A DNA stretch of 64,000 nt from Mycolicibacterium gilvum (GTDB lineage: Bacteria; Actinomycetota; Actinomycetes; Mycobacteriales; Mycobacteriaceae). The notes beneath the pieces are model-generated. The model was not told the DNA's origin, searched no databases, and worked only from the letters and a program-made list of their open reading frames with translations. The DNA lies in the NCBI RefSeq assembly GCF_900454025.1, contig NZ_UGQM01000001.1:1736001-1800000 (forward strand), written 5' to 3'. Within the stretch, counting starts at the first letter, position 1, and every line of letters begins with the position of its first letter. Position numbers and translations under genes: made by a program. Below, piece by piece: positions 1 to 12,447 of the stretch.

Positions 1-409
1 GTCGGCCCCGGGTCCGCAGCGCGAACTGCACGGTCAGATCGTTGAACAGAATCCCGGCACCCGCCTCGAACGATACCGAGTCCGGCAGAGCGAACACCCG
101 TTCCGGTTGCAGCGCAACGACTTCGGCCATCGCTCCGCACAGCATCGTCAGTCCGGCGACACGGTCACCGGCCTTGACATGAGCCCCTGCGGGCGCGCTG
201 CGCACCACGCCGGCGACCTCCGCGCCCGGCGTGTAGGGCATCTCCGGTTTGTATTGGTAAAGCCCGCGGGACTGCAGCGCGTCGGGGAACGCGACCCCGG
301 CGGCGTGGACCTCGACGAGCACCGTGGCGTCGTCGGCGGCAGGCTCGTCGATCTCGACGAGCCTGGCCGCTCCGGGTCCGCTGAGCTCGGCAATCTGGAT
401 AGCACGCAT
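1..409 (-). CDS. NADPH:quinone oxidoreductase family protein (5' part only, FadB4-like)
   Basis: Only the first 136 residues are inside the window; the gene continues to the left of base 1. The visible part is the GroES-like substrate domain of a medium-chain dehydrogenase/reductase of the quinone-oxidoreductase type, with the segments VHAAGVAFPDAL and PGAEVAGVV and no zinc-binding cysteines. The family transfers hydride from NADPH to quinones or enones. The N-terminus resembles M. tuberculosis FadB4 as I remember it. The ATG at 409 is the only good start and faces the hydrolase gene at 541 across a 131-bp divergent gap. The cofactor-binding half is not seen, so the substrate cannot be inferred. 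Confidence 0.85.
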   Translation of the reverse strand, partial: MRAIQIAELSGPGAARLVEIDEPAADDATVLVEVHAAGVAFPDALQSRGLYQYKPEMPYTPGAEVAGVVRSAPAGAHVKAGDRVAGLTMLCGAMAEVVALQPERVFALPDSVSFEAGAGILFNDLTVQFALRTRGR

Positions 410-540
410 GGTCGGCCTCGCTACGTCGCTGGGATGGTCGCGGGTCCCATTTAACCCACCCCCCGGTATGCGGGCGGACGGCAGTCCCCGGCGGGTACAG
501 TCACGTACCCGGCAAAGTCGCCGACCCGAGGAGCGCGCAG

Positions 541-1602
541 ATGGCACGAAGCAGCAGCACCCGAAGTCGCCGTGCAGGATCGGGCCCCGCCGTGGAGTTG
601 CCGCGCGGGCGTGTGGTCGATGTGCGATCCAGGGACGGCGTGCGATTGCACGCCGAGGTGTTCGGCCCGGAGGACGGCTACCCGATCGTGCTCGCGCACG
701 GCATCACCTGTGCGATCCCGGTGTGGGCACACCAGATCGCCGACCTGTCCCGCGACCACCGCGTCATCGCCTACGACCACCGCGGGCACGGACGCAGCGG
801 CGTCCCGCCACGGCGCGGCGGGTACAGCCTCGATTATCTGGCGTCCGATCTGGACGCAGTGCTGGAGGCGACTCTGGCGACCGGGGAGCGCGCCGTGATC
901 GCCGGACACTCCATGGGCGGTATCGCGATCTCGTCGTGGTCGGAGCGTCTGCCCCATCGGGTCGCCGAGCGCGCCGACGGCGTCGCGCTGATCAACACCA
1001 CCACCGGGGATCTGCTGCGCAACGTGAACCTGTTGCCGGTGCCGGCGCGATTCGCCGACGCGCGGGTCCGTGCCGCGGGCGGGGTGATCCGGACGTTCGG
1101 TGGAACGTCGATGGTGCGGGTCGCCGATCTGCCGAGCCGGCGGTTCGTCTCGATGATCGCGGTGGGCCGAGACGCCGATCCCTCGATCGCCGACTTCGTG
1201 TTCGAGTTGTTCCACCGCACGCCGCCGGCGGGCCGCGGCGGGTGGGCTCGTGTGCTGGTGGACCACCTGGGCCCGCGCCACATCGGGCTGGACAATCTGA
1301 CCGTGCCGGCACTCGTGATCGGCAGCACCCACGACCGGTTGTTGCCGGTGTCGTCGGCGCGCCACATCGCTTCGGCCGCACCGGATCTGGCCCGGTTCGT
1401 CGAGCTCGCCGGCGGACACTGCGCGATTCTGGAGCGCCCCGAGGAGGTGAACCAGCAGCTGCGGTGGCTGGTGGACTCGGTGAGTCGCTCCACCCGGGCG
1501 AGCGCAGCGACGGGGGATCAGGCCCGGGCGAGCGAAGCGACGGGGGATCAGGCCCGGGCGAGCGCAGCGACGGGGGATCAGGCTCGGGCGAGCTCGCGGT
1601 GA
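541..1602 (+). CDS. alpha/beta hydrolase with repeat-derived C-terminus
   Basis: 353 residues. The alpha/beta-hydrolase fold shows an oxyanion-hole HGIT segment near residue 55, a YDHRGHGRS strand-loop typical of epoxide hydrolase and esterase relatives, the nucleophile elbow GHSMGG near residue 122 and a C-terminal GGHC that supplies the catalytic histidine. The ATG at 541 follows a GAGGAG-type ribosome site. The last 35 or so residues are (A)RAS-ATGDQ repeats translated from a 30-bp tandem DNA repeat and are unlikely to belong to the fold. The 3' end overlaps the convergent amine oxidase gene by 25 bp. The substrate is unknown; lipid or xenobiotic ester hydrolysis is a family-level guess. 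Confidence 0.9.
   Translation: MARSSSTRSRRAGSGPAVELPRGRVVDVRSRDGVRLHAEVFGPEDGYPIVLAHGITCAIPVWAHQIADLSRDHRVIAYDHRGHGRSGVPPRRGGYSLDYLASDLDAVLEATLATGERAVIAGHSMGGIAISSWSERLPHRVAERADGVALINTTTGDLLRNVNLLPVPARFADARVRAAGGVIRTFGGTSMVRVADLPSRRFVSMIAVGRDADPSIADFVFELFHRTPPAGRGGWARVLVDHLGPRHIGLDNLTVPALVIGSTHDRLLPVSSARHIASAAPDLARFVELAGGHCAILERPEEVNQQLRWLVDSVSRSTRASAATGDQARASEATGDQARASAATGDQARASSR
1493..1593. repeat. 30-bp tandem repeat, 3 full units plus a partial fourth
   Basis: Units lie at 1493-1522, 1523-1552 and 1553-1582, with a degenerate partial unit at 1583-1593. Each contains GCGAGCGCAGCGACGGGG followed by ATCAGG, and the units differ at only one position (c/a in unit 2). The block covers the 3' ends of two convergent genes and is read through by both, adding repeat peptides to the hydrolase and the last codons and stop of the amine oxidase. 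Confidence 0.95.
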
Positions 1603-2918
1603 GCCTCGTCGGCCGCGCGCAGACCTGAGCGCACGGCGCCGTCGAGGAACCCGGTCCAGCGGTCCGCGGTCTCGGTTCCGGCCCAGAAGATGCCGTCGAC
1701 GGGTGCACGCAGCCACCGGCCGTGCGCGGTCCACGCGCCGGGTGGGACGGCGGCCGTGGGGCCGCCGGGGGAGAACGGTTCGGCGCCCCAGCAGTGATCG
1801 ACGTAGTCGATCGGATGAGCGGCGGCGTCGCCGAACAGCGCGCTGAAGCCCGCGAGCGCGATCTCGCGGCGTTGCTCACCCGGCAGCGGGTCGAAGCTGC
1901 GGGGGTCGGTGAAGCCGAGCAGCACGCCGGGACCGTCGTCGCCGGGGCTGCAGTCGAACGTGATGAACACCGGCCCCTCGTCCGACAGTGATTCGCCGGA
2001 GTGGCCGTCGGCCCGCCAGAACGGTGTCTCGTAGGCCGCGTAGGCCTTGCTGAGTCGTCCCTGCGGCCAATGCCGGCTCAGCTCACGATGTTCGGCGGGC
2101 AGCGGGGGATCGAACTCGATGCCGGAGCGGTGTTCCGGTGGGACGGCCACGATGACCGCACCGGCCTGGTACTCGGCGCCGGCGGTCGTCACGGTGACCG
2201 TGCGATCAGGGTTGCGGGTGATACGGCGGACGGGTGCGCCGACGACGACGCGGTCGCCGAGTTCGGCGGCCATCAAGTCGGCGATCTTCTGGGTGCCGGC
2301 GGGGAAGCGGTCCTGCTGAGCGCCGCCCTCGACGTCGAGCATGCGGTTGAGTCCGCCGGCGGCGTTGACGTAGCGCACGGCGTGCAACATCGATACGTCG
2401 CCGGGCTCGGCACCCCACGTCACGCGGGCCATGATCGCCATCAGGTCCCGGGTGGAGGCGCCCGCGTGGACCGATCGCAACCAGGCGTCGAGGGAGATGT
2501 CGTCGAGCTGACCGGCCAGCGGGGAGGCCCACGGCTGGTCCACGGGAACCCGCTTGCTGATGCGGTCGAATCGCCACTGGATCCGCGATACGTCGAGCAG
2601 TTCGAGGATCGACAGCCGCGGGATCGTGCTGCGGTAGGACCGCACCCGGCCGCGCCACCGGATCAGGTTCTTGCCTTCGCCGTAGGTCGGCACCGACTCG
2701 ACGCCCAACTCGGCGGCCAGGGCCAGCACGGCGTCCTGGGTCGGTCCGACGAACGTCGCGCCGAAGTCGACGGGCACACCGCCGACCGACCCGGTGTAGG
2801 AGCGGCCGCCCACGCGGTCGCGGCCCTCCACGACCACCACGTCGCGGCCGAGCCGGCTCAGCTCGCGGGCGGCTGCGAGCCCGGCGAATCCCGCCCCCAC
2901 GACAACAACCTCGGCCAT
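1578..2918 (-). CDS. flavin monoamine oxidase family protein
   Basis: 446 residues. The N-terminus is a classic FAD dinucleotide fold ([17 protein letters not shown], then an acidic strand end and [10 protein letters not shown]), and the C-terminus has the second FAD motif of amine oxidases, [19 protein letters not shown]. Such enzymes oxidise primary or secondary amines to imines or aldehydes with release of hydrogen peroxide; putrescine-type amines are the usual actinobacterial substrates, but specificity cannot be read here. I chose the ATG at 2918 because the protein then begins directly with the Rossmann strand; an in-frame start at 2990 would add 24 residues without homology. The stop codon lies inside the 30-bp repeat. 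Confidence 0.92.
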   Translation of the reverse strand: MAEVVVVGAGFAGLAAARELSRLGRDVVVVEGRDRVGGRSYTGSVGGVPVDFGATFVGPTQDAVLALAAELGVESVPTYGEGKNLIRWRGRVRSYRSTIPRLSILELLDVSRIQWRFDRISKRVPVDQPWASPLAGQLDDISLDAWLRSVHAGASTRDLMAIMARVTWGAEPGDVSMLHAVRYVNAAGGLNRMLDVEGGAQQDRFPAGTQKIADLMAAELGDRVVVGAPVRRITRNPDRTVTVTTAGAEYQAGAVIVAVPPEHRSGIEFDPPLPAEHRELSRHWPQGRLSKAYAAYETPFWRADGHSGESLSDEGPVFITFDCSPGDDGPGVLLGFTDPRSFDPLPGEQRREIALAGFSALFGDAAAHPIDYVDHCWGAEPFSPGGPTAAVPPGAWTAHGRWLRAPVDGIFWAGTETADRWTGFLDGAVRSGLRAADEAHRELARA

Positions 2919-2998
2919 GGGGCCATCCTCGCGGATCCGGCGCGCCAACGTACCCATAGCGGCGTATTGCGCGCCCGATCCGCCTAGCATCCCGGGGT

Positions 2999-3985
2999 GT
3001 GCAGGTAATGACAGCGCTGTTCGGGCCCATCGACGCCGTGGAGCGGGCCCGTGCTCTGCGCGAGGCCGGAGCCGCCGGCGTGTTCACGTTCGAAGGCCCT
3101 CACGACGTCTTCACCCCGCTGACGCTGGCATCCACCGTGGGCGGGCTCGATCTGATGACCAATGTCGCGATTGCGTTCCCCCGCAATCCGATTCACCTCG
3201 CGCATCAGGCCGTCGATCATCAGCTCCTGTCCGGGGGGCGCTTCACCCTCGGGCTCGGCACCCAGATTCGCACCCAGATCGAGAAGCGGTACGGCACCGA
3301 CTTCGACCGGCCGGTGGCCAGGATGCGCGACCTGGTCGGAGCGTTGCGGGCGATCTTCCACACGTGGAGCACCGGTGACCGACTGGCCTACCGCGGCGAG
3401 TTCTACCGGCACACGCTGATGACGCCGACGTTCACCCCCAGGGCACCGTTCGACCCGATCCCCATCTATGTCGGTGCGCTGGGGCCGAGGCTGACACGGA
3501 TGACCGCCGAGGTCGCCGACGGGCTGCTGGTGATGCCGTTCGGGTCCAGACGGTTCCTCACCGAGGTCACGATGCCGAACGTGGCGGAGGGGCTTGCGGC
3601 GGCGGGACGCACCCGCGCCGACCTCGCGGTGGTCCCGGAGATCATCGTCTCGGTCGCCGACCAGGATCCCGACCACATGTCGGCGCGGCGGCTGCTGGCG
3701 TTCTACGGGTCGACTCCCGCCTACCGCCCGGTGCTGGAGGTGCACGGGTGGGGCGACCTGCAACCCGAGCTCAACGCGCTGTCCAAGCAGGGCCGGTGGG
3801 AGGACATGGGACGGCTGATCGACGACGACGTCCTGCACACCATCGCCGCGTGCGGCACCCCGGCCGACGTCGCCAAACACATCAGGGACCGGGTCGACGG
3901 CGTCTCCGACCGCATCTGCCTCTACCAACCAGGACCGATCGCGGTGAACTCGTTGGCCGAGATCGTCGACGCGCTGCGGGGCTGA
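2999..3985 (+). CDS. LLM-class F420-dependent oxidoreductase
   Basis: 328 residues of the bacterial-luciferase-like TIM-barrel family, close to the group often labelled TIGR03617. Recognisable parts are the N-terminal barrel strands, the RFTLGLGTQ segment and the [21 protein letters not shown] segment that contacts coenzyme F420 in relatives. Mycobacteria use F420H2 in such enzymes for hydride transfer to or from alcohols, enones or xenobiotics. The start is the GTG at 2999 or the ATG at 3008; neither has a strong ribosome site. It diverges from the amine oxidase gene (80 bp apart) and is followed by the flavin monooxygenase in the same direction. Confidence 0.9.
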   Translation: MQVMTALFGPIDAVERARALREAGAAGVFTFEGPHDVFTPLTLASTVGGLDLMTNVAIAFPRNPIHLAHQAVDHQLLSGGRFTLGLGTQIRTQIEKRYGTDFDRPVARMRDLVGALRAIFHTWSTGDRLAYRGEFYRHTLMTPTFTPRAPFDPIPIYVGALGPRLTRMTAEVADGLLVMPFGSRRFLTEVTMPNVAEGLAAAGRTRADLAVVPEIIVSVADQDPDHMSARRLLAFYGSTPAYRPVLEVHGWGDLQPELNALSKQGRWEDMGRLIDDDVLHTIAACGTPADVAKHIRDRVDGVSDRICLYQPGPIAVNSLAEIVDALRG

Positions 3986-4024
3986 GTCTAGGGTGGTACG
4001 TACGCGGACCAAAGGAGGTTGCGG

Positions 4025-5554
4025 GTGGACCAGCTCTATCCGGAGACGGAATCGACCGACGTACTGATCGTCGGCGCAGGCATCTCCGGGATCGGGGCCG
4101 CCTATCGCATCCAGGAACGCAACCCGCAGCTGACCTACACCGTGCTGGAGCGACGCTCGCGCATCGGCGGTACCTGGGATCTGCACCGGTATCCCGGTAT
4201 CCGCTCCGACAGCGACATCTTCACGCTGTCGTTCCCGTGGGAACCGTGGGACCGGCCCGAGAACGTCGCCGACGGCGAGGACATCCGCCAGTACCTCGTC
4301 GACGCCGCGCGTAAGCACGGCATCGACCGGCACATCCACTTCGACACCCGCGTCCTGTCGGCGGACTGGGACTCGACGGCCGACGTGTGGACCGTGCGGA
4401 CCGAGTGCAATGGTGTGCCCCGCACCTACCGGACGCGCTTCCTGTTCTTCGGCACCGGTTACTACGACTACGACAACCCGTACCGGCCCGAGTTCCCGGG
4501 TCTGGAATCGTTCGAGGGTCCGGTGGTCCACCCTCAGCACTGGCCCGAGGACCTCGACTGCACCGGTAAGAAGGTGGCGGTCATCGGCAGTGGCGCCACG
4601 GCGATCAGCATGATCCCCGCGCTGGCCGAGAGCGCCGAGCGCGTGACGATGGTGCAACGCTCGCCGACGTATCTGCTGTCGGGACAACGGATCAACCCCG
4701 TGGTGAACCTGCTGCGCAAAGTGCCTCCGCGCAAACTCGGCTACCGCCTGGCGTGGCTCTACAACGTCCTGTTCATCGTGGCCGTGTACGGGGTGGCGCG
4801 CAAGGCGCCGCGGATCTCCCGCCGGCTCATCCGTGCGGTCGCCAAACACTATCTGCCCGAAGGCTATCCGGTGGATACGCACTTCAAGCCCCGGTACGAC
4901 CCGTGGGACCAGCGCCTGTGCCTGATCTTGTCCGGCGACTTCTACGACGCGATCGCCCGTGGCCGCGCCGAGGTGGTCACCGACGAGATCGACCACATCG
5001 ACGCGCACGGACTGGTCCTCAAGTCAGGCAGGCGGATCGACGCCGATGTGCTGGTGACAGCCACCGGGTTGCAACTGCAGGCGCTGGGCGGCATCGAGAT
5101 CAGCATCGACGGCACAGAGGTCAAGCCGGCCGACCGGTTCGTCTACAAGGAGCACCTGCTCGAAGACGTGCCGAACCTGGCCTGGTGCGTCGGCTACATC
5201 AACGCCTCGTGGACGCTGCGGGCCGACCTCACCGCGCGTGCGGTCGCGAAGCTGTTGGCGCACATGGACTCTCACGGCTACACCCATGCCTACCCGCATC
5301 TCGGTGGAGTGCCGATGGAGGAGAAGCCGGCGTGGAACATCAACGCCGGCTACGTGCACCGTGCCCCCCATGTGCTGCCCAAGTCCGGTACGCACCGACC
5401 GTGGAACGTGCGGCACAACTACGTCCTCGACGCCGTCGACCAACGTTTCGACCGCATCGACGAGTCGATGGTCTTCGGTCGGGTATCGCCGAAATTGCAT
5501 TCCAGCAGCGAAATGTCGAGTGAAGACCTGCTGGAACGCAATTTCGGCGCTTGA
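4025..5554 (+). CDS. flavin-containing monooxygenase / Baeyer-Villiger-type NAD(P)-binding protein
   Basis: 509 residues. It has the FAD motif VLIVGAGISGIGAAYRI, the GGTWD segment shared by Baeyer-Villiger and N-hydroxylating monooxygenases, and the NADPH motif VAVIGSGATAISMIPALA near residue 190. Relatives (EthA-like) insert oxygen into ketones or oxidise nitrogen or sulfur. The ribosome site AAAGGAGG at 4011-4018 has ideal spacing to the GTG at 4025, which decides this start over the TTG at 4019 that overlaps the ribosome-site region. It lies 39 bp after the F420-type oxidoreductase, so the two may be co-transcribed. The native substrate is unknown. Confidence 0.92.
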   Translation: MDQLYPETESTDVLIVGAGISGIGAAYRIQERNPQLTYTVLERRSRIGGTWDLHRYPGIRSDSDIFTLSFPWEPWDRPENVADGEDIRQYLVDAARKHGIDRHIHFDTRVLSADWDSTADVWTVRTECNGVPRTYRTRFLFFGTGYYDYDNPYRPEFPGLESFEGPVVHPQHWPEDLDCTGKKVAVIGSGATAISMIPALAESAERVTMVQRSPTYLLSGQRINPVVNLLRKVPPRKLGYRLAWLYNVLFIVAVYGVARKAPRISRRLIRAVAKHYLPEGYPVDTHFKPRYDPWDQRLCLILSGDFYDAIARGRAEVVTDEIDHIDAHGLVLKSGRRIDADVLVTATGLQLQALGGIEISIDGTEVKPADRFVYKEHLLEDVPNLAWCVGYINASWTLRADLTARAVAKLLAHMDSHGYTHAYPHLGGVPMEEKPAWNINAGYVHRAPHVLPKSGTHRPWNVRHNYVLDAVDQRFDRIDESMVFGRVSPKLHSSSEMSSEDLLERNFGA

Positions 5555-5557
5555 GGG

Positions 5558-6672
5558 TTAGGGAGCGACGGTAAGCCAGTCCGCGAAGCCCGACGGGTCG
5601 TGACGGCCCAGGGCGCCGTGCTCGAACAGGCCCCAGCCCTCGCGTTCGGTCCCGTCCGCCTCGCGGCACACCGCCCGGCCGACGTGGTCGATGACGCCGA
5701 ACCCGGCCCGCCCGATGACGGCGGGATCGGTCATGTCATAGGTCAGCCGTTCGGTGAAGTTCGGTCCCTTCCACACGCCGTGCAGCCAGTCGGAGTCCCC
5801 GCCGTACCCGCCGCCGGCGTGAATCGGTACCGCGAGTTTGGATTCCACGTCGAAATGCAGCGGGCTGCCGTCCAATGCGGTGGCCTCGACCGTCGCGCCG
5901 GTCGGGATGCGGGTGCCCGAGCGGTACTGGATCTTGACCCGCGGCCAGCCCAGTTGCTCGACACGGCCGTCCTTCCAGACCCGGGTGCAGTCGTTGAGCG
6001 ACCGGAACCCCAGCGGATCCTCCTGGATGATGATCACGATGCCGAAGTCGTCGAAAGCCATCGGGATGTAGAGCCACCACATGCCTTCGAACGGCGGATC
6101 GTCGGGCCGGCCGGCGGGTTCGGCCTCGCCGATCGGCCGGATGCCCCACGACCTGTCGCGGGTGCCGATCCACTGGGCGGGGTCGACGGCGATATCGGTG
6201 CCGTCGATCGACAACTGCCCGCTCCATGACCCGACCTGCGCGAAGCGCTGCGCGTTCAGCGTGACCCGGGTGCCGCGCCGCATGATGTGCGGCTGCTCCT
6301 GGACGGCGTCGAACAGCCCCTCCCAGGTGAGATCGGCTACGATGCCGTCGGTTTCGTCGAGGACGATACGCAGCTTGCGCAGCGGTTCGATGACCTCGAC
6401 GCGGTAGTTGCCGATGTGCTGGTTGAGCCGGTCCTGGTCGATCGCGTCGGACAGGTGCACCGCGGTCTGGGTGTCACCGCGCCTTACCAGAAAGAAGGCG
6501 TCCTTGACCCCGAGGTTCGGGTAGTACCCGAGGCCGGTGATGACGAAGATGTCGCCGGTGCGGTCATGGGCGTTGAAGTACGACCGGTCGTAGAAATTGC
6601 GGTCCGACGAGCCGGGCCACGCAATCGGCTGGGGGATCTGGTGTACCGGGAATTCGTCCATCGGTCCGAGCA

Positions 6673-6673
<1 letters not shown>
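5558..6673 (-). CDS. conserved hypothetical protein (DUF7064/7065-like)
   Basis: 371 residues without signal peptide or membrane segments. The sequence is rich in beta-strand patterns and tryptophan-containing motifs (GMWWLYIPMAFDDFG, RDRSWGIRPIG), resembling the two-domain family of lipocalin-like proteins that mycobacterial genomes encode beside phosphotransferases. It starts at 6673 with a GGAGAGG ribosome site seven bases upstream and shares one base with the stop of the phosphotransferase, so translation is probably coupled. No catalytic residues can be assigned. The pairing suggests a role in acyl-CoA, steroid or lipid metabolism, which is inference only. Confidence 0.85.
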
Positions 6674-8495
<1,822 letters not shown>

Positions 8496-8499
8496 CCCG

Positions 8500-9276
8500 T
8501 CAGGCTCCGCCGATCTGGTCCCGGTTGCGTTGCGACACCGCGCTGAACCGGTCGCCGAGGCCGTCGAAATCGCGGTGCTGGGCGAACGCGATGCGCTCTT
8601 CGGCGGCCAGGGCGGGGTCGACCACCACCGAGGCGCCGGCGGTGTAGATCTCTTTGAGGCCGCGCATGGTCGGGCGGGGCACCTCGGCGATCTGGTGCGC
8701 GAGGTCGATCGCGCGCTGCAGGAGATGCTCGTGCGCGACCACCTCGGTCACCAACCCGATCCGTTCGGCGCGGGCGGCGTCGACCACCTCACCGGTCATC
8801 GACAGCCGCCGGGCCATCGCCGCACCGACGAGCTGGGGCAACCGCGCGGTCATCCCGCCGCCCGGCAGGATCCCGACCCGCGCATGGGTGTCGGCGAACA
8901 GCGCGCGCTCGGAGGCGACCATGAAGTCACATCCGAGGGCCATCTCCAGACCGCCGGTGAAGGTGGCGCCGTTGATCGCCCCGACAACCGGTGTCCGCAT
9001 CGCCGCGACGGCTGCGATGCAACTCTGCGTGCGGAACTCGGCGAAGTACGACAGACCGTCGCGGGCAGCCTCTTTCAGATCGACACCCGCGCAGAACGCG
9101 GGATCCGCGCCGGTGAGGACGACGGCGCGGACGGCATCGTCGTCGTCGGCGGAGGTCAACGCGGTATAGGTCGCGCGGATCAGGTCGCGGCTGAGCGCGT
9201 TCCTCGCGGCCGGGCGGTTCAAGGTGATCACCCGCACGCCGTCGTGGTCGGCGGTCAGCACCAGATCTTCGGTCAT
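8500..9276 (-). CDS. enoyl-CoA hydratase/isomerase family protein (crotonase)
   Basis: 258 residues. The crotonase signature is clear: oxyanion-hole segments AFCAGVDLKE and ATFTGGLEMALGCD, the latter carrying the first catalytic glutamate position. The region where classical hydratases hold the second glutamate reads ADTHARVGILPGGG, so that glutamate is replaced by histidine or threonine, as in many mycobacterial EchA proteins; classical hydratase activity is therefore not assured. It starts 14 bp downstream of the nuoN stop on the same strand and could be transcribed by read-through from the nuo operon. The physiological substrate is unknown. Confidence 0.9.
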   Translation of the reverse strand: MTEDLVLTADHDGVRVITLNRPAARNALSRDLIRATYTALTSADDDDAVRAVVLTGADPAFCAGVDLKEAARDGLSYFAEFRTQSCIAAVAAMRTPVVGAINGATFTGGLEMALGCDFMVASERALFADTHARVGILPGGGMTARLPQLVGAAMARRLSMTGEVVDAARAERIGLVTEVVAHEHLLQRAIDLAHQIAEVPRPTMRGLKEIYTAGASVVVDPALAAEERIAFAQHRDFDGLGDRFSAVSQRNRDQIGGA

Positions 9277-9289
9277 GGCTACGGTGTTA

Positions 9290-10873
9290 TCAGAAGAACC
9301 GGTCGGCCGAGTCGGCCAGGTCCAGAAGTGGTTGCGGCAGCGCGCCGAGCATGAACGTGACGGCTGCGGTCACGGTGACCACCGCGGTGGTCAACACGCT
9401 GGGAACGACCACGGCCGGTGCGTCGTCGGGGCTGTCGGTGAAGAACATCAGCACGATCACCCGCACGTAGAAGTACGCCGCAATCGCGCTGGCGACGACG
9501 CCCACGACGACCAACGGGATGGCGCCGCCCTCACCCGCGGCCTTGAACACCGCGAACTTGCCGACGAAACCGCTCGTCAGCGGAATGCCGGCGAAGGCGA
9601 GCAGGAACAACGAGAACACGATGCCCACCAACGGATATCGCTTCCCGAGGCCCGCCCAGCGGGCCATCGCGGTGTCCTCCTCGCCGTCGGAGTTCCGCAC
9701 CAGGCCCACGACGGCGAAGGCGCCGACCGTGGAGAACCCGTAGGCGAACAGATAGAACAGCGTCGACGACACGCCCGCGTCGTTGCCGGCGATGACACCG
9801 GTCAGGATGAAACCGGTGTGGGCCACCGCCGAATATCCCAGCATGCGTTTGACGTCGGTCTGGGTCACCGCGGTGACGGTGCCGACGACCATGGTCAGGA
9901 TCGCGATCGCCCACAGCACCGGCCGCCAGTCGTCGCGAAGTCCGGGCAGGGCGACGTAGAACAGCCGGAGCATCGCACCGAACGCGGCGATCTTCGTCGC
10001 GGCCGCCATGAACGCCGTGATCGGGGTCGGAGCTCCCTGATAGACGTCGGGAATCCACGAATGGAACGGCACCGCACCGATTTTGAACAGGATGCCGACC
10101 AGCAGCAGGGCGACGCCGATCAGACCCAACGAGGTGGTCCCGGTGCCGTCGGCCACCGCATCCGCGATCCCCGGAAAGCTCAGCGTGCCCGCATAGCCGT
10201 ACAGCATCGCGGCGCCGTACAGGAAGAAGGCCGACGAGAACGCCCCGAGCAGAAAGTATTTCACCGCCGATTCCTGCGACAGCAGCCGGCGGCGCCGGGC
10301 CAGACCGCACAGCAGGTACAGCGGCAGCGACAACACCTCGAGCGCGATGAACATCGTCAACAGGTCGTCGGCGGCCGGGAACAACAGCATGCCGGCCACC
10401 GCGAACATCGTCAGCGGGAAGACCTCGGTCTGGATGTTGCCCGCCCTGGCGGCCACCTTCTCGGCGACGCTGCCGGCCACCGCCGAGGCCTGCGGGGTGA
10501 AAGCGTCCAGCCCGCGGCCGTTCTCGGAGTCCTCGACAACCCCGATCTGGCGTTCGCCGATCAGCAGGACGCCGAGCACCCCGACCGCCAGGATGGTGCC
10601 CTGGAGGAACAGCGCGGGCATATCGACCGCGACGGCGCCCATGACCGCCGAAACAGCCCCGTCGGCCGGCAGATCCCTGGCCACCATGACGACGGCGACG
10701 AACGCGGCGAGCAATGCCGCGAGGCTCAGGCCCGCCTGGGCGCGGTAGCGCAGGTGGCGCGGGAGGAGCGCCTCGACGAGCACCCCGAGCACCGCGGCGC
10801 CCAGCACGATCAGCATCGGTGACAGGAAGAAGTATTCGACAGTCGGTGTCGGTAGAGGGGTCAGCGTGTTCAT
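9290..10873 (-). CDS. nuoN: NADH-quinone oxidoreductase subunit N
   Basis: 527 residues, an antiporter-like membrane subunit of complex I with about 14 transmembrane helices. Diagnostic parts are the helix with the conserved glutamate (MFIALEVLSLPLYLL), FKIGAVPFHSWIPDVYQGAPTP with the functional lysine and histidine, and the VTQTDVKRMLGYSAVAHTGFI segment. NuoN forms one of the three proton channels of the membrane arm. The ATG at 10873 overlaps the nuoM stop (ATGA), so the two are translationally coupled. This is the last nuo gene. The N-terminal helices are separated by a charged loop of about 40 residues, usual for actinobacterial NuoN. Confidence 0.98.
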   Translation of the reverse strand: MNTLTPLPTPTVEYFFLSPMLIVLGAAVLGVLVEALLPRHLRYRAQAGLSLAALLAAFVAVVMVARDLPADGAVSAVMGAVAVDMPALFLQGTILAVGVLGVLLIGERQIGVVEDSENGRGLDAFTPQASAVAGSVAEKVAARAGNIQTEVFPLTMFAVAGMLLFPAADDLLTMFIALEVLSLPLYLLCGLARRRRLLSQESAVKYFLLGAFSSAFFLYGAAMLYGYAGTLSFPGIADAVADGTGTTSLGLIGVALLLVGILFKIGAVPFHSWIPDVYQGAPTPITAFMAAATKIAAFGAMLRLFYVALPGLRDDWRPVLWAIAILTMVVGTVTAVTQTDVKRMLGYSAVAHTGFILTGVIAGNDAGVSSTLFYLFAYGFSTVGAFAVVGLVRNSDGEEDTAMARWAGLGKRYPLVGIVFSLFLLAFAGIPLTSGFVGKFAVFKAAGEGGAIPLVVVGVVASAIAAYFYVRVIVLMFFTDSPDDAPAVVVPSVLTTAVVTVTAAVTFMLGALPQPLLDLADSADRFF

Positions 10874-12447
10874 CGCACCGGGCCTTCCGCCATCCGGGGT
10901 GCCGGGTCGGTCTGTTCGACGGTGGTGAGGGTGTGGGCGACAGCCGGGTCGATGATGTCGAGCGCCGGTTTCGGATAGATCCCGAGCAGCAGCAGAAGTG
11001 CGATCAGCGGTGTGACGACCACCAGCTCACGAGGCACGAGATCGCGAATCCTGTTCTCTCCCTCGGATAGTGAAGGGGGCACCGGCCCGGTCATCATCCG
11101 CTGGTACATCCACAGGATGTAGATCGCTGAGAGCACCAGAGCGCTCGCGGCCAGCACCGCGAACACGGGATACCTCGTGAAGGTGCCGATCAGAACCAGG
11201 AACTCGCTGATGAACGGTGCCAGACCCGGCAACGACAGCGTCGCCAGGCCCGCGATCAGGAAGGTTCCGGCCAGCACCGGCGCGACCTTCTGGACGCCGC
11301 CGTAGGCGCTGATGAGACGGGATCCGCGCCGCGACACCAGGAACCCGGCGATGAGGAACAACGCGGCGGTGGAGATGCCGTGATTGACCATGTACAGCGT
11401 CGAACCGGACTGGCCCTGACTGGTCATCACGAAGATGCCCAGGATGATGAAACCGAAATGCGAGATGGAGGTGTAGGCGATCAGCCTCATCACATCGGTC
11501 TGGCCGATCGCCACGACCGCGCCGTAGACGATGCCGATCACCGCCAGCGTGATGATCGCCGGGCCGAACAGCGTCGCCGAGTCCGGGAACAACGGCAGGC
11601 AGTACCGGATCATGCCGAACGTGCCGACCTTGTCCATGATCGCCATCATCAGCACGGCGCTGGCGGGGGTGGCCTCGACCGCCGAGTCGGGCAGCCAGCG
11701 GTGCAACGGCCACAGCGGCGCCTTGATCGCGAACGCGAACATGAAGCCGCCGAACAGCAGATGCATCACCACGGGATCGACGGCGAACTCTCCGCTGGAC
11801 ACGGCGGCGACGATCGCCCGGAAATCGAACGTCCCGGCGTCGAAGGCGTCGCTGGTGGCCGTGGCCACGTACAGGCCGACGACCGCGGCGAGCATGATGA
11901 GCCCGCCGACGAGGTTGTACAGCAGGAACTTCACCGCGGCCCTGCCCCGATGTTCGCCGCCGAAGCCCCCGATGAGGAAGTACATCGGGATGAGCATCGC
12001 CTCGAAGAAGACGTAGAACAACAGGATGTCCAGCGACACCAGCGAGATCAGGACCATGCCCTCGACAGCCAGAGTCAGCGCGAAGTAGATGTGTGTCGAA
12101 CGCCCGCCCCAGCTGAGTCGGTCACCCGCATCGTTCCAGCCGGCGATGATCAGCAGGGGGAGCAGCACCGCCGCCAGAACCACCAGGGACAGAGCGATAC
12201 CGTCGATGCCAAGGATGTAGCCGGTGCCGAAAGACGGTATCCAGCGGTAGTTCTCGACGAACTGGAACTGGTCGCCGACGGGATCGAAGCCCACGGCGAT
12301 CACACCGGTCACCGCCAGCACCACCAGCGAAACGACCAGCGCCGTCCACTTGGCGAGGTGACGCGCGGCGGCCGGTAGCAGCAGTACCGCGACCGCCCCG
12401 ACCATCGGGACGACCCACAGGGTTGTCAGCAGCGGAAAAGAGGTCAC
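10870..12447 (-). CDS. nuoM: NADH-quinone oxidoreductase subunit M
   Basis: 525 residues from the GTG at 12447, or 526 from the adjacent GTG at 12450. This is the second antiporter-like subunit: [22 protein letters not shown] carries the conserved glutamate, [20 protein letters not shown] is the quinone-oxidoreductase M signature with its lysine, and [20 protein letters not shown] follows. It provides a proton channel between NuoL and NuoN. The start overlaps the nuoL stop as GTGA and the stop overlaps the nuoN start, as expected for stoichiometric assembly of the membrane arm. About 14 hydrophobic segments are visible. Confidence 0.97.
   Translation of the reverse strand: MTSFPLLTTLWVVPMVGAVAVLLLPAAARHLAKWTALVVSLVVLAVTGVIAVGFDPVGDQFQFVENYRWIPSFGTGYILGIDGIALSLVVLAAVLLPLLIIAGWNDAGDRLSWGGRSTHIYFALTLAVEGMVLISLVSLDILLFYVFFEAMLIPMYFLIGGFGGEHRGRAAVKFLLYNLVGGLIMLAAVVGLYVATATSDAFDAGTFDFRAIVAAVSSGEFAVDPVVMHLLFGGFMFAFAIKAPLWPLHRWLPDSAVEATPASAVLMMAIMDKVGTFGMIRYCLPLFPDSATLFGPAIITLAVIGIVYGAVVAIGQTDVMRLIAYTSISHFGFIILGIFVMTSQGQSGSTLYMVNHGISTAALFLIAGFLVSRRGSRLISAYGGVQKVAPVLAGTFLIAGLATLSLPGLAPFISEFLVLIGTFTRYPVFAVLAASALVLSAIYILWMYQRMMTGPVPPSLSEGENRIRDLVPRELVVVTPLIALLLLLGIYPKPALDIIDPAVAHTLTTVEQTDPAPRMAEGPVR

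Noticed and set aside
2984..5008. 674-residue minus-strand frame opposite the F420-type and flavin monooxygenase genes
   Set aside because: It is a GC-driven shadow with very high Arg/His/Val content and no domain; the plus-strand genes have clear motifs and ribosome sites.
9224..10822. 532-residue plus-strand frame opposite nuoN
   Set aside because: Composition is dominated by Gln, Arg, His and Gly with no recognisable fold; it mirrors the membrane-helix codons of nuoN.
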